Shown here: positions 1 to 12,491 of the stretch, one piece after another
Numbering within the stretch: the first letter of the stretch is position 1
Layout: each line of letters begins with the position of its first letter
From: Epiperipatus broadwayi
Taxonomy: Eukaryota > Onychophora > Udeonychophora > Euonychophora > Peripatidae
DNA: 64,000 bases
Direction of reading: 5' to 3'
Assembly: GCA_028023455.1 (NCBI GenBank)
Contig: JAQFVV010006428.1
Coordinates: 169,501 to 233,500 of the forward strand
Position numbers and translations under genes: made by a program
Notes under the pieces: model-generated
Told to the model about the DNA's origin: nothing
Databases searched by the model: none
The model's input: only the letters and a program-made list of their open reading frames with translations

Positions 1-1440
1 TCTGATACATTGAATATTAGCTTAATCTCAGAGTGTTTAGGGGATTAGCCTTTTAACTGGAATTATTAATTTTTTCCATACTTTCCTGGATTTGTAATGT
101 TTTATAGATAGTGATGACCAATTTAGCTATATGTTTTAGGATCTATTTACTGCTCCCCATTAATGTCAGATAGCATTCTGTGCTGACTTATTCTACCTGG
201 CTTTCAAATAGGGTACATGCTGTGACTAACCTCATCTTAGAAACATAATGCCTAATAAAATGTCCCTCTTATCACTTTCTAAAAGTATCTATTCTCAGTA
301 ATCTAATATAGTATTCTTTTTTGTTATTTGTCATACAGAGATTGCTTAACATTTGATCTCTATACTATTCATATGATCTGAGCCTTCTAATTAAGAAACT
401 TCACCAAATCTTAGCGGAATATTGGAAATAGTTATAAACAGTTCCCAATTGTTCAGTCTCTGACATAGTTTTACTGGAAATAACTTTCTACACTGTTATT
501 CCTAAACGATTTTTCAATTGCATCTCCACTAAGAAATTGGATCTGTAAAAATTGAATGATGTCACCATTCATCTTAGAATATCTTGCTAGCATTAACTAT
601 ATGACATCACATTCATGGACATTGTACTTTTTGATTCTACTGCCATATTTTGTCCATACATGCTTTCAATATTATTGATTGTTCTTTATCTATGCCTAAT
701 CAATCACCTTCTTATTTAGGGCATCAATTACCTTTTTTTATTTTCCTTACACTTTCTTGGAGAATTCTTTAACAATGATACTATTCATCTTTTAATGCTG
801 AATTGCAGAATGTTTCTTTCTTTTATTTGAATTAAATTTTCTTAATATTTTATGACACCCTGAGTAGCTTTTTGAGATTTTATCTTATGATTGCCTTTAG
901 AGCTATTCATTGGTTAATCAGTTTTTCTTTCTTATACATATGTATGATCTATGTGAGAAGTTTCTTCTCTTGTTATAGTGTTTATCATGCTGTTGATATT
1001 TAATACCTGTACTTCACTCCCAGTAACTCTCATTGTTTCTCTCTATTTCTTATAAACCATTTTTATTTTCATACTTTTTTGCAATATTTTCATAATCCAT
1101 GTTTCTCCACATTTATTATTTTATTTAATGATTGATGCCGTGATAGAAATCAAACTCTTTTACGTTCTATACTCAGGAGCTTTTCCATATCTTGAAGTGG
1201 TAGCTTTTCTGTATTCATTTCTGTTGCCTTTCTTGTTCCATTATAAAAGTTTTCATTCTGGTAGTCATTAATTTATTTACTTCTGTTTTGATTCTAGAAA
1301 TGCTATTACTGTATAACTTGTACTAATACAATAGTTTTTTTATAGGTACACTATTTTCATTCTCATTCGCACATCACTTTTCAAACTAAATGTTCTGCCA
1401 ACAATCCTTTCCATCCTATTATTCAATCTATCTTAATGTA
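1..1440. other. No gene seen; pyrimidine-rich AT-rich sequence
   Basis: No open frame of useful length, RNA gene or long simple repeat is visible. The plus strand is enriched in T and C, so the minus strand reads as purine-rich, with many short open pieces broken by stops. This would fit a very old minus-strand retroelement, but I found no family motif. Homology to block B begins at its right edge, near 1,450. Confidence 0.4.
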
Positions 1441-1949
1441 TTTATTTTTGTGCTTATATTAAATAATTTGATTAACTGTTCCATTTTTATTTCCATTAAT
1501 TTGTTTTTCATTTTCTATTGCCACAATGTCCTTTGATTTGCTTCTTCTTTTAAGTGATATTAGAATCATTCAAATACTTCATTTTTATTATGTATATTAT
1601 TATCATTGGCTAAACTATTCGAGATACAATTTGCTACTGGGACATCTCATTATGTAATAATAAAAGAGGCTAAACAATTCTAATTATATTGGGTCATATA
1701 TTAGGGTGCCAAATACAAAGGAATTGAGAATACATTTGATGCTGAGACACAGTAGACTTTTGTATAGAAAGAAAATAACATCACAAAAATATTCCTAATT
1801 ATCTCTGGATACAGGATTACACATGAAATAGAACTGAACAAAGAAGTCAATTGGAAAATCTCCTCAAGTATGGCATTGTGGATAAATATGACAATACAAT
1901 TTATACCTGCTATGCATGTAAAAATGTAAATAATCTTCATGCCTTTAAC

Positions 1950-2715
1950 CTTTTAACCGCTAATTATATTATTGGTTGTATGAGGTAAAAATCAAATCTT
2001 TTAATTGGCCAACTCACAAACTGAAGACAAAGCCTATTGTTAAAACATATCCGCCTATAATATTAAATTCAACTCAGATATGTTTATAAAAAGTATATTA
2101 CTAATTTTTCAGGTTATGAAAGAGAACGAAAGTTCTTTCAAAAATAAATTGCTATTTATTTATTATAAAATATATTCAATTTTGGCAAATTTAAAGCGAA
2201 TGTCTAAACAAAAAAGTGCTGACGCAAACGCTTTTTTTCAATTTTACGTTATGGAAAAGTAAAGATTTCTTTTTGCTAAATCTTGATATTTTTACTAAAA
2301 TCTTCAATATTTTTCGAAAATAATTTTGTTTTTTTAATATATTTTATTAAAAAACTATTTTAATTTCTCAAATTATATTTTTTTAATACTTAAATTACAT
2401 TCAAAATGAAAATCTCAGCGTTTTTCTTTATTTTCTTTGATCAGGTGGTTTCTTGTTCTTTCCAGCTAATCAGAATGTCTTTTTTGGCTGAGATCCGGCT
2501 GACAGCCAATCACCGACAAGGTTCTTTCTTTGTTTAGTTTTAAATGCGGTTTTTTTGATTTTTTTACTTGTAAAATAATTCGGAAGAGGGCACCATCTTA
2601 CAGAACTTTTAAAAACCTAATCAATAACTGTCAAACGAATATTTTAGCATTAAAACTAGAAAAATTAGAGTGATGTCAGATGTCGATGAGAGACCTCGTA
2701 AGAGGCGGGAAATGG
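1950..2715 (+). other. Block A-only insert resembling a gene promoter plus first exon
   Basis: Block B joins the flanks directly (near 25,635), so this 0.77-kb piece was inserted into A or lost from B. Unlike its surroundings it keeps CpG dinucleotides. Its right third has a CCAAT box, an ETS-like CGGAAG, a YY1-like CCATCTT and then an ATG opening a basic peptide. I see no terminal inverted repeats. The left edge lies beside TTAA-like bases, but the right edge does not match, so the insertion mechanism is unknown. A captured gene fragment is the simplest reading. Confidence 0.5.
2506..2599 (+). promoter_or_regulatory. Promoter-like motif cluster (CCAAT, ETS, YY1-like)
   Basis: CCAAT lies at 2,506-2,510, CGGAAG (the ETS/GABP core) at 2,581-2,586 and CCATCTT (the reverse of the YY1 core AAGATGG) at 2,593-2,599. 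The ATG at 2,673 follows 74 bases later. In other animals this trio is typical of TATA-less housekeeping promoters. Each motif alone could occur by chance. The spacing, the locally higher CpG and the gene-like ATG make the group worth noting. Confidence 0.4.
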
Positions 2716-2750
2716 ATTCCCAGTCTCATTTCATCATAATTACTGGCTAA
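2673..2750 (+). pseudogene. First-exon-like fragment, peptide MSDVDERPRKRREM then junction
   Basis: An ATG opens 25 codons. The first 13-14 residues (MSDVDERPRKRREM) are strongly acidic then basic, as in the amino terminus of a nuclear protein. From about residue 15 the frame runs into sequence shared with block B (after about 2,715) and stops at TAA 2,748-2,750. The coding part therefore seems cut off at the insert edge. No GT donor follows at the expected place. I do not recognise the parent gene, and a chance frame cannot be excluded. Its position just downstream of the CCAAT/ETS/YY1-like cluster is what makes it credible as a captured 5' exon. Confidence 0.35.
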
Positions 2751-4613
2751 ATTACAAGTTGGAACTTTTTCTTTCTCTAAGTTTCATCTGTGAGCACAGT
2801 CTGCATACATCTTTAAATATTTTTTTTTTGCAGAAACACTAACTATAATTAATTTTTCAATCTAGAATTTACCTTTCACCCACAATGCAACTAACACCTT
2901 TATTCTGAAATCTTACTTTTATTTCAAATTACAATTTTATGTAAATCTGAATCGCTAAATAAATAAACTTATTCATGTCATTTTGCCGTCAGGTATTTTT
3001 CATTGGCTAGTTACATCATAAGAGAGAAAGATATATTTAAAATCTAGAGAAACAATAGTTAGGTAGAGGTCAAGCAGGCTATATCTTTAAGGATTAGTCA
3101 CAACTGTGTGGGTAGCTGGACATTTTATTGTTTACTATTTCTATAACAAAAAAAATTCAATGCTGCAATGACTGACTAACTGCCATCCAGAATATTGCTT
3201 ATTGCTAATTTTATTCTTAATTAGAGCCTACTTTTCTTTTGGAGGCAATGATTTTCTGCTTGAATGTCAGTTATATTTAATGTATGAATCCCATAATGCC
3301 GCTAAGATCAAATATAAACACTTTAGTTCTGCAATTCCGATTTTTTTTTTTCAATTTAGAATTTTATTGATTAACTAAGTATCTATTTTTAAATTCAAAA
3401 ATATGTTCTATGCTTATTGGAAATTTAATTCCTGAAATGGATAAATTTTAAATTAATTAAAATTTCAAAACAAGCTAATTATTTTTACAACCATTCTAAA
3501 ACTTACATTAAGCGTTGATGGCCTAGTGTTTAGTATAGCAACCTTCCAACACATTTGACATATAAAAAAATATTTAAGTTTTTACATTTTCCTTTTTAAA
3601 TCAAACCATTTATAAATACAACAAACTTCCATTTGTACAGAACTATACATATATATATTTCTGACATATTTCTTGTAAAAAACATTCATGATGAAATCTA
3701 GACATTATTTATTATGAGGAATTATTTAACTTTTTATAGCAGGGAGAAATATTAATAAAATCAAACAAATAAATAGTTCATGCAAAAGGAGTTTTCTTAA
3801 AATTTTTACTCAAGAATCTCTGTCGATTACATAGAGTAATGTTTACCTTAATATTTCATAGATTTTTATAAAAAATGGCATTTATTATGAAAAATCAATG
3901 TTAATAAAAATAATATATACATTACGTAATTTTAATACCTAAAAGTTTTTTTGACAAATATTTTTATGCCCTTCTGATTATAAGTGTAATCTAGTTTATC
4001 CTTTAATTTACATTACCTGCATAGCAACATATAAGTATAGTTTTTCAGAACGAATAATAAAATTATGATAAAATAATCCAAACACTTATAAAAATAACAG
4101 AAGCAAAATGTATTAATTTTTTAAAATATAATCAATATACTATATGTACAAAATATATACTATATAAAGATATATAATTTTCCGTTAATTATTAATAGAT
4201 CAATTTTTAAGTTTATTGTCGTTTTGTATATATTCATACAATTGTTTTTAATTTTAAATCATATCCTTATTTTTATTTAATGTAGTTTAGAGGTTTACTC
4301 TTTTTTTATAACTGTTTTATAATAATGAAGATACCAGACAGATTTAGCATACATTAATTGCATTGACTTTTCTGCCTTTTACCTATTATATATATATCCA
4401 CCCACATATATATATAATATAACATAAGACAATATAATATAAGTCAAATTTAAGCAAATTATAAAATCTTAAATGCTATAATTACCTTAAAATATACTAA
4501 AAATGGGAGAATAAAAATATTGACTTCTTTGAAATATAATGTTATTTCAAGTAAAGAATATTATTACATAACAATGCATTTTTACAATGAATCTATTGTT
4601 TAAACTCTATTCC

Positions 4614-4614
<1 letters not shown>

Positions 4615-4703
<89 letters not shown>
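4615..4703 (+). repeat. (TTA)n microsatellite
   Basis: About 29 uninterrupted TTA units are followed by GTC and several ATC units. The orthologous site in block B (27,556-27,655) carries TTA units that switch to AAT units. Confidence 0.97.
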
Positions 4704-5379
4704 GTCATCATCATCATCAGTCATCGTTGCTATTACTAAATTGTTTTAATGAATGGAATTTTTGACATAGCTAAAATTGCCATAAAGTAACCTACAGAGA
4801 TTTCATGCAGCAGATAGGCACTAATACCTAATTTTGCATATCTAGCCTTATATTTGATAATCAGAAATCGCAAATTATTTTTGATTATCGAAATAATAAA
4901 GTAAAATAAAATATAACTTGCATCCAAAAATGCATGCACATAAACAATTTGTCCTATGAATGCTGAATATTATTAACCCACTTATTTCCCCTCCCCTGCA
5001 AGTATTATGTTTTTAGATGTACTTAAAACTTTAATTTCTCCAACATCTCAAAACAAATATATCGATGTGTGTGTAATCAATTGACACTAAACAAAGTGTA
5101 CTTTCAATTTTTTCTTATTCATATTTATGGTCTTTGGTATTGTTTAGAAAATGATTTACAATAGGGTGGGTTCTGAAACTCCTCAGAACAAATTTTATTT
5201 TTATTTTTATGATACACCAGTTGTAAATAGAAAGCTAATCAATGCATCAATATTGTTATGGCTCAGAGGCCTAGAATATGGGGAATAAAAGTTTTTGAGC
5301 GATTTTATTAAGCAATTATGATCACAACCTGCATTTATTAAGTCTTTGACATAATTTTCAATGTTCTATTTTCTGTCTA

Positions 5380-6362
5380 CCTTGGAATTGCCATTTTTGG
5401 GGCTTTCTGTGAAGAAAACACTTAAAACCAGAGCAACTACCCCTTCAGATTAATAAAAAGATTTTGGGGGTGCTTACTTTTGCAAGGCAGCCCAAATAAT
5501 AAACCAATGGCTTATAGATTACATAGGATTCAATGGATTTACAATCAAGTATTTGTTTAATTGCATACAGCTGTTAAAATCACAAAAGTTTAACCACTTC
5601 TATAAGCTTGTCTGAGTAGATATAGTAAAATTGTACGGTACAATATCATGCCTGCAATTTCTAAATACAATGCACAACCCATTAATCAAATTAGGCTTTG
5701 ATCTGAAAAGATCAACTTTATTATTGACACCGTTATGTGGTTGGATAATAACATCATGACTATTTCAATGAGAATTTATACAATGGAGCATGTTTGTTCT
5801 ATGGCATTGCCATTTCATGGAATAGTGTGTAGCATCATGTTAAGAAAATTGACAAGGCAATCATTACCATACACTTTACACAGATTTCATGCAGTTATAC
5901 ATATGCAACATTGACAACAAGTTAATTTATGCTGAAGAAAAAACTGTCTTTAAAATACAAGATGAGCTAATTCAACTATCATCTTTGGTGTGGACTATAG
6001 AATGTGAAAACACATTTAAAGGAATAAAATTATTGAATATGTATATACAATAATCCAATGATGAAATAAACTATAAAATAATCATTCAATTTTTCAGTGT
6101 CCACAGTATTATTCACTCTCATTCGCACACTACCACCTTATATAAATTAAATAGATTTATGGGTTCCCTTTACAGAAACAAAAGTTCTGCAAGTCTGATG
6201 CAGACAGGAAATACAACATTGAAAATTACATAAAGATATAGTTAATATAGATTAAGATCATAATTGATTAATAAAATCCTGCCAACAATTGTATTCCACA
6301 ATAAAAAAGGCCTTTGAAGCATGACCGTATTACAAATGCATGCTTTAGCCTTCCATTTATAC
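5380..6362 (+). pseudogene. Ancient Penelope-like element RT relic, left part (block A)
   Basis: This is the block A copy of the relic described in block B (28,320-29,830). It is very decayed, with stops and frameshifts throughout. Near 5,390-5,470 the frame keeps FLGLSVKKTLKT, comparable with the family motif FYGLPKIHK. The block that corresponds to PLRPIV and the following conserved PLE stretch comes next. At 5,890-5,920 a remnant SYTYATLT sits where PLE reverse transcriptases have YVDDT (motif C). The relic is interrupted at 6,363 by the block A-only segment and resumes near 9,210. No function is expected. Confidence 0.55.
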
Positions 6363-9209
6363 CTGTGAGGATATCATATAAACCTCATCAAAACAATCTA
6401 TAACTACTCATAACCCTAATTGTGCCCCTATTAAACATTAAAAAAGTAATATTTAAATAATACATTAATTTTAAAAATATACAAATAATATAAACGTATT
6501 TTAATCTTCTTCATATCACATATATCTTGTAACCTTCTGGATAGGCACCAGAAACCAATGGTGATTAAATAGCATTGTATCAGTAACAGCTGATTGTATC
6601 TAACTAAAAAAAATGAAATACCATGAAATTTAAAATTTTTTAATTATTTATTTATTTTAAAACTTAATAGATGTTTTATTCCTATTAAATTATAATGTTT
6701 CCTCCTATATTTAGTATGCACTTTCCATCTCTGTAGCCTCCACTGAGCTAAGCTATGGTAGGACAGCATTATAAGAGTCTCATTAATAATTTGAAGCAAG
6801 ATCAGACTAGTAGTTTATTCTATTATCAATAGAATTGGCGCCACATATATTTGTTGATAGGAAAGGTGGGAGAGGAGTTGGGGAAAGTCTTTATCATGTG
6901 GTTGAGTGTTAGTATTTATTCATTTATAGTTAAAATCTTCAAAGCGCATGTGCAACAGCGTAATGCTGTTTTAAATATTACAGTTTACCAACATGGCACT
7001 ATATAAAAATTATTTATTTAAATAGTATAATTGTTTGTATCGTCTTATGTGTCATTAAATCAAACAATAAAATGACTTGGACTGACAACTATTAATTACC
7101 AAATTGAGGAAATATTCAAGCATTCTCTATGCATATAAGTAAGTATGAGAATTAAATAATACTTTTATATGATTTTAAATCGATTGTCATTATATAATAT
7201 ATACTTCAATCAACAATTACGACAACCAAAGGAAATTAAAATTTGAATACGTTAAATAATAGGAATTACGCGAGATAAAAAAATAAAGAAATCTTTTAAC
7301 TTGCATGATCTTAGCGAATTACTTACGCGCTATACATATATATAAACAGAATATTTAAAAAGAACGTCTGTTACAAAAAAATATTATTTTGTGGATATTT
7401 AATTTTCATATAACAACTTGATAAATAAATTTAAAAAAATTTAAAAATTAAAAGTATAAAGAATTGTATCTGAAAGAATAAAGTTATAAACTATTTCAAG
7501 CATATCTTCTATTAAAGAATCATATTATTCTATTCAAATATAAATTGAAGAAGGATAAAGATCGCCAACATTCGAAGGAGAATTTTAAATAGTTTTCAAT
7601 CGTTTACAAAATCTATATAATGTCAAGTGCGATTGATTTAAAAATAATAAATATAATTAGTCACCGTAAAAAGTCTTGCTAAATTGATAATGTCGTAGTT
7701 GTCTTTTCCTTGCCATGGAAGCGTAATGATTTTCTCAATCCTTTGTTAAAATGCCTAAGAAATATCTGTTGCCTTAAATGGAATGATTACTGATGAATGT
7801 ATGGAATTAATGTCAAAATACAAATATTCCAAACATACATCAAAAAGAGATCAATAAACAATCTTCAAATGTATATAATCCAATCATGTAACACATGGAT
7901 TATATACATTTCAAGGACTTTTTGCCATCTCATAAAAATCTTAATTAGATCGATTTAAAAGGATTCGGAAGACTTGATTATGTGTTTTAAATTTTTAATT
8001 GTTGTAAGCATTTTTATTTTAATATTTTAATTATTTCTCAGAATTGGGAAAGTAAACTTATCATGATTAATTTATTTTTAAAGAAAGTTTAATTTAAACA
8101 AAGGTCAAACTTAAGTCAAAGATGATTAATTTTAATTGAAAGATTCTTTTGTAAATTAATTTAGATTAGTCTTTCTCTATTCATAGTGACTGACGTTTGA
8201 CCATTTACCATATGCTTTTAAGGTAAGACTTTATTAATATAATATATTAAATAAGTATACTGTATTGAAATATAGTTTCTAGTTTGTGATATATATATTA
8301 ACAAATTGTTATATTTGTTATTCAGTATAAATGATTAATCTATGTATTCTGAATGACTATTGGTATCATATATTAAATTAGGCTTACTTATATTTAGGAA
8401 GTAATAGTCCTGAAGAATTTAAATATAAATTAACGTGTATAGACCAATATAAATAGACATGATAATATAAAAACATTAATTATTTATTTATATTTATGGT
8501 GAATCAATGTTAGTTATTTTATCTTTGTTTTAATGTTATAAATAATTAGTGTCACGTATATGGATTTCTGTCTAGGGATTAGGGATGGTAATATAAATGC
8601 ATTATTTTAAGGACATGATAGATGTTCATTACTCAGATTTTCCTCTCTTTCTTTAATGTTATAAATATTTTTTTTTTATTATATATATTGTGGAAACATT
8701 TAAGCTCATAATATTTATTTTTTGTTACATAATAAATAAATGTTAATGAATTTATTGATATTAATTCGATCAATTTAGTTTATTAAATTACTTTGTATTC
8801 AAACATTACCCTATATCCTCAAATATTCATACACATATAAAATATTGAAATAATAAACTTGAAAGCTGTTTAATTGATTGATAAATAAATTATACTAATT
8901 GTAACCTATATAGAAGTACATTAGTCGTCAGATGGTATTGGTGAAACCCTTTTAAGAGAGTCAAAAGCGAATTCGACCTGGGTTTGAACTTCAGGAATAA
9001 TTGAACCAAAAGACGGGTTGAGATATGAATGAACTGATCTAAATTGCATTTGATTTTTTCGATGAGTGTTGAGTTACTCTATTAAAAGCAGATATAATCA
9101 TGGATCATGGATTTTATTTTATCGTTTCCAGCACCCTACCCAAAACCCTTAGGTTTGACTGTAGTCAGATATTACCCTATCTTTTTACACCATTAGTCGA
9201 ACCATTACC
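6363..9209. other. 2.8-kb segment present only in block A; no gene seen
   Basis: Block B joins the two flanks directly at about 29,305-29,312. A short ACCTG occurs at both edges (near 6,360 and 9,203) and could be a 5-bp target-site duplication, but I see no terminal repeats. The interior is AT-rich with no long open frame. A perfect 16-bp stem hairpin lies at 7,867-7,911. Near 8,985 the sequence GGGTTTGAAC resembles a degraded Pol III B box. The segment is either an unrecognised non-coding element or an ancestral segment deleted from B. Confidence 0.5.
7867..7911. repeat. Perfect 16-bp stem hairpin
   Basis: AAATGTATATAATCCA is followed by 13 bases and then its exact reverse complement. No poly-T run or gene end is adjacent, so there is no sign of terminator function. 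Confidence 0.85.
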
Positions 9210-9720
9210 TACCTGATATACTACAAAGACTAAAACCAATTTTTTTCTGAGGAATTCATGGTTATCTTAATAATCCTTTCTAATCTAAATCTATTATTAA
9301 ACAATCCTAAAAATATGTTGTCTCTCTACAATGAACCTGTTTGCAAAGGAACTTATTATGGTGAATGTCATGTCAATAGAGCCACTAGCACAATATAAAT
9401 ATTCATATCGTCAAACTAAAATAGAATCTGACAAAATCAACATTTCTCAAGCATGAGATCAATGCTGTTCACAAACTTTAATTCATTCAACATCAAAGCA
9501 CTTTTATCTGAGGGCAATGATTGAAAGAGAAAATACAAAGAAGTGTTGTTTAGCACCAAAAACATCACAATATATAAAAAGGATTCACATGTTGCTTTGT
9601 AATACAAGTGGGAAATGCATATTTATCACATATTCTATGTTTGTTCTCTGCTTCCTCTCCCTCTAAAATCTGATTTTATCCAATGCTATGAATAGCTGTA
9701 GTTAAGTTTCAATATGTTCT
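9210..9720 (+). pseudogene. Ancient Penelope-like element relic, right part (block A)
   Basis: This continues the relic interrupted at 6,363. Near 9,325-9,370 the frame gives a GTYYGECHVNRA-like stretch, similar in layout to the start of a PLE GIY-YIG endonuclease domain. Near 9,450-9,500 it matches the block B stretch that reads HEIN...NFDS.NIKAL, comparable with the conserved H..E...FD...KIL region of PLE endonucleases. Stops and indels are frequent and no usable frame remains. Confidence 0.45.
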
Positions 9721-10599
9721 TCTTTCCTGTATAGCGAATTATTTTTATTTTTTCAATTACAAAATAATAAAAAAAGAGATAAACTTTATTGAATTAAAGA
9801 ATATATTATTTAATAAAAATAAAAGTTGAAGAGAGAAAAAAGAACTTAATGAGGATTTTAAAATAAATAAAAATATATTTTATAGTTAAAAAAAATAGTA
9901 AAATACATCGATAAAAATTAAAAATAAATAATTAACTTCAGACTTAATTCATTAAAATAATTCCACTGATGCTTTATGGGTAAATTTTAATAAACGCCAG
10001 CACTCGTAAAATACGATTATAATATTTATTAATGAAACAGTTATAAAATACGTATTTACAATATGCACATTATTATATCTTCTTCAGCTACTGCTGGAAA
10101 GATTTAGCTTCTAGTGGCCATACAACTGTGGAAGGTAGGAAATTCACATGTCCTTATAAGATTGCCTACAACTTCCAGCTATACCTTGACAGTCTGCTTC
10201 GTGAGTAGATACGGAACACTTCCGGCTGTACTGAAACAGCCTGCCTCATGTTTGACTTTACCTCACTGCATTAACTATATAGTGGACAAACAGCAAACTG
10301 TTTTCATTTTTGATTGTTTTGTCTGATGTTACTTTCAAATGATTGATTGTTTATATATTGATTATTTATGACCATATCCCCATTCATGATGAGGGAAATC
10401 GGATCCAGTGAGCTAATTTCCTATTGAAATGTTATTGCCATTGTATGCATGTTATGTATTATTTATTTTATATAAATTGATGCGTGGTGATGAATGCTCA
10501 ATCCAATCAAGATAAGATGGAATCTTGACTAACCAATTATTTGAAGGCTAGGTGAGAAATAACAATTATCCTGGAGAATATAATCATTCCAATGCTTTG

Positions 10600-12100
10600 A
10601 CAAATGTCTTAATCTCTTTTTGGCTCTACTAGGTTCAGTGGTCTCACCAGAAAATTCAGTATCTTCACATGTAGATCTGGAAACTTTTAAATTTAAATCA
10701 TTGCTGCTGGATAGTGACTTTTCATGGATTACTGATAACTCTTTACTGGTAGATCATGAAGTGCAATTTGATCTTTGCTAGATTCTGTGTATGTGTTCTT
10801 GCTGTCCATCTGCTGTTTGAATCACTACTATTTGTGATATTTTAATGTTTACCATAACGTCTACAATCCATTTGGTTATTACTTTAAGCATACAGCATAA
10901 GACCTTTTACACTTATTTTAAGATTCAAACTCAGTTTATTAACAACTAATTGTGGCTAGACTCTTTTTAAATTTATTTTTCTCAGTTGGTTTACTTTAGT
11001 CAAAGCCTAAATAATTAAACCAGTCATGCTTAATAAATGTCTATTTTTTTGACAAGACAATCAGAAATATATATTTTTATTAGAATTTGTTACATTAATT
11101 ATTGTCTAACCCAAAAGGTCTATTAGATTGTCTTGATAATCAGTGATTTCTTTGCTTCTAGGATACAGATGATTGTTTGGTTTTTTTTACTAATGATAGT
11201 TCATGTCTGTTTTGACACAATGAACTCTGTAAAACTGAAGTCCACTTTCATGGTTACTGACAAATCTGTAATAATCATTTTGTATTTCAAAGCACACTTT
11301 TTGTCTTTCACATTATTTATACATGCTTTTGTATGATTATATTTTAGTTTACCTTTTTCAGATTTTTGTAATAAACCCTTTCATTCTCTCATTAACAATT
11401 TGTTTTTGTGTTACCTATACTTATACCCCCCCATAAATACATACTGTATATAAGTGTAAACATTTGGTGTGTACAAGTTTGGATTTATCACATCTATAAC
11501 AATGTTTTTGAGTCATGGTTTATGCAGGCAATGTTTTTTTATTGTCAGCTGAAAATTTGTTTGGCCCAGTTTCTCTGATCAACAATTTTAATGTGGTAGT
11601 CCATTTTCTTCAATGGAATTCCTTGCCTTATCTATTAACATGTTAATTCAATGATTGTTGTCATCCACACTACTCTCATAGCTTGTCAAAACTGACTTCT
11701 TAATTTTAATAACAACATTTCTCACTTTCCCACCCTCCCATTAGGTTCAGAGATTAAATTTATGTTAAGGGTTTTGGACAGAAGAATATTTTTTGGTAGA
11801 GGCAATACTTTGTGAAAATCAAGGACAGAATAATATTTTTTGGTAGCTTGTAAAATCTTATATTTATGAGATTTGATAATCAAGATCACTGCTACAAGTT
11901 TTAAAATAGCTTTTTAGATTTGATTATCCTGAAATTGATTTTATTAGCCTGGGTATAAAAATGTACTTGGTCCTTGTATGTTGGCAAATTTTTAGGATTG
12001 GCTGGATTGAACTCTTCTAGTGAACCAATTTTATTTATTTTGGGGGATTTCTTTGTGATAAGAGAACTTCAACTCTTTTTTAATAATGAACGAGTAACCA
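10600..12100 (-). pseudogene. Decayed minus-strand coding relic with CCHC-like motif (block A)
   Basis: The minus strand keeps coding-like pieces that align with block B (30,880-32,350). Near 10,620-10,760 an open piece is rich in serine and acidic residues (KSLSSSNDLNLKVSRST, then EDTEFSGE). At 11,460-11,501 the piece CYRCDKSKLVHTKC has the spacing C-x2-C-x6-H-x2-C, which resembles but does not match the gag zinc knuckle (C-x2-C-x4-H-x4-C). Near 12,000 it aligns with SLEEFN..P in block B. Many stops and shifts separate the pieces. A retroelement gag or ORF1 is my best guess, and the family is not recognised. Confidence 0.35.
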
Positions 12101-12284
12101 CTTACATTTGATTTTTAACATTTTTATTAGTACAATAATAATGTTAGATTTTAATCTAACAAACCCAGAGAGGAGAGATTTTTTCATTTAAAACTTTTCA
12201 AACTTGGGAGAAGAGGGTGATTGTGATTTTGTTAACTATGTCAAATTATGTGTTTCTTTGTGAATTAATATAAACACAGGACAT

Positions 12285-12299
12285 GATATATATATAGAT

Positions 12300-12331
<32 letters not shown>
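12285..12331. repeat. (TA)n microsatellite with GATA interruption
   Basis: TA dinucleotides are interrupted by TAGATAGA. The repeat is absent from the corresponding site in block B (near 32,545), so it expanded after the duplication or was lost there. Confidence 0.95.
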
Positions 12332-12333
<2 letters not shown>

Positions 12334-12413
12334 TTTGGCTTAATTCCATCATGCCTTATTCAAGTGATCCAGTATGAAAAATTTTAAACTTCAATTGGCA
12401 ATAATTACAATAT

Positions 12414-12491
12414 TATTAGTCTACGGTTATCACAACCCTTGCAACAAGTAGTTGTTCAGCGTTGGGTTCGCTCCGTCTATCTATACATATA
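12414..12491 (+). mobile_element. Truncated tRNA-like SINE with 14-bp target-site duplication
   Basis: AATAATTACAATAT occurs at 12,400-12,413 and again at 12,492-12,505, flanking 78 bp that block B lacks (near 32,636). Inside, GGTTCGCTCC at 12,465-12,474 matches the Pol III B box. The stretch AACAAGTAGTTG aligns with the same part of the SINE at 25,825-25,935. The A-box half is missing, so this is a 5'-truncated copy. Confidence 0.75.

Noticed and set aside
1701-1940. 79-codon minus-strand frame also open in block B (25,390-25,632, 80 codons)
   Set aside because: Conserved openness is tempting, and a 3-base indel keeps the frame. However, about 21 of 79 residues differ and most base differences are amino-acid-changing, so there is no sign of selection. 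It is likely chance in AT-rich DNA.
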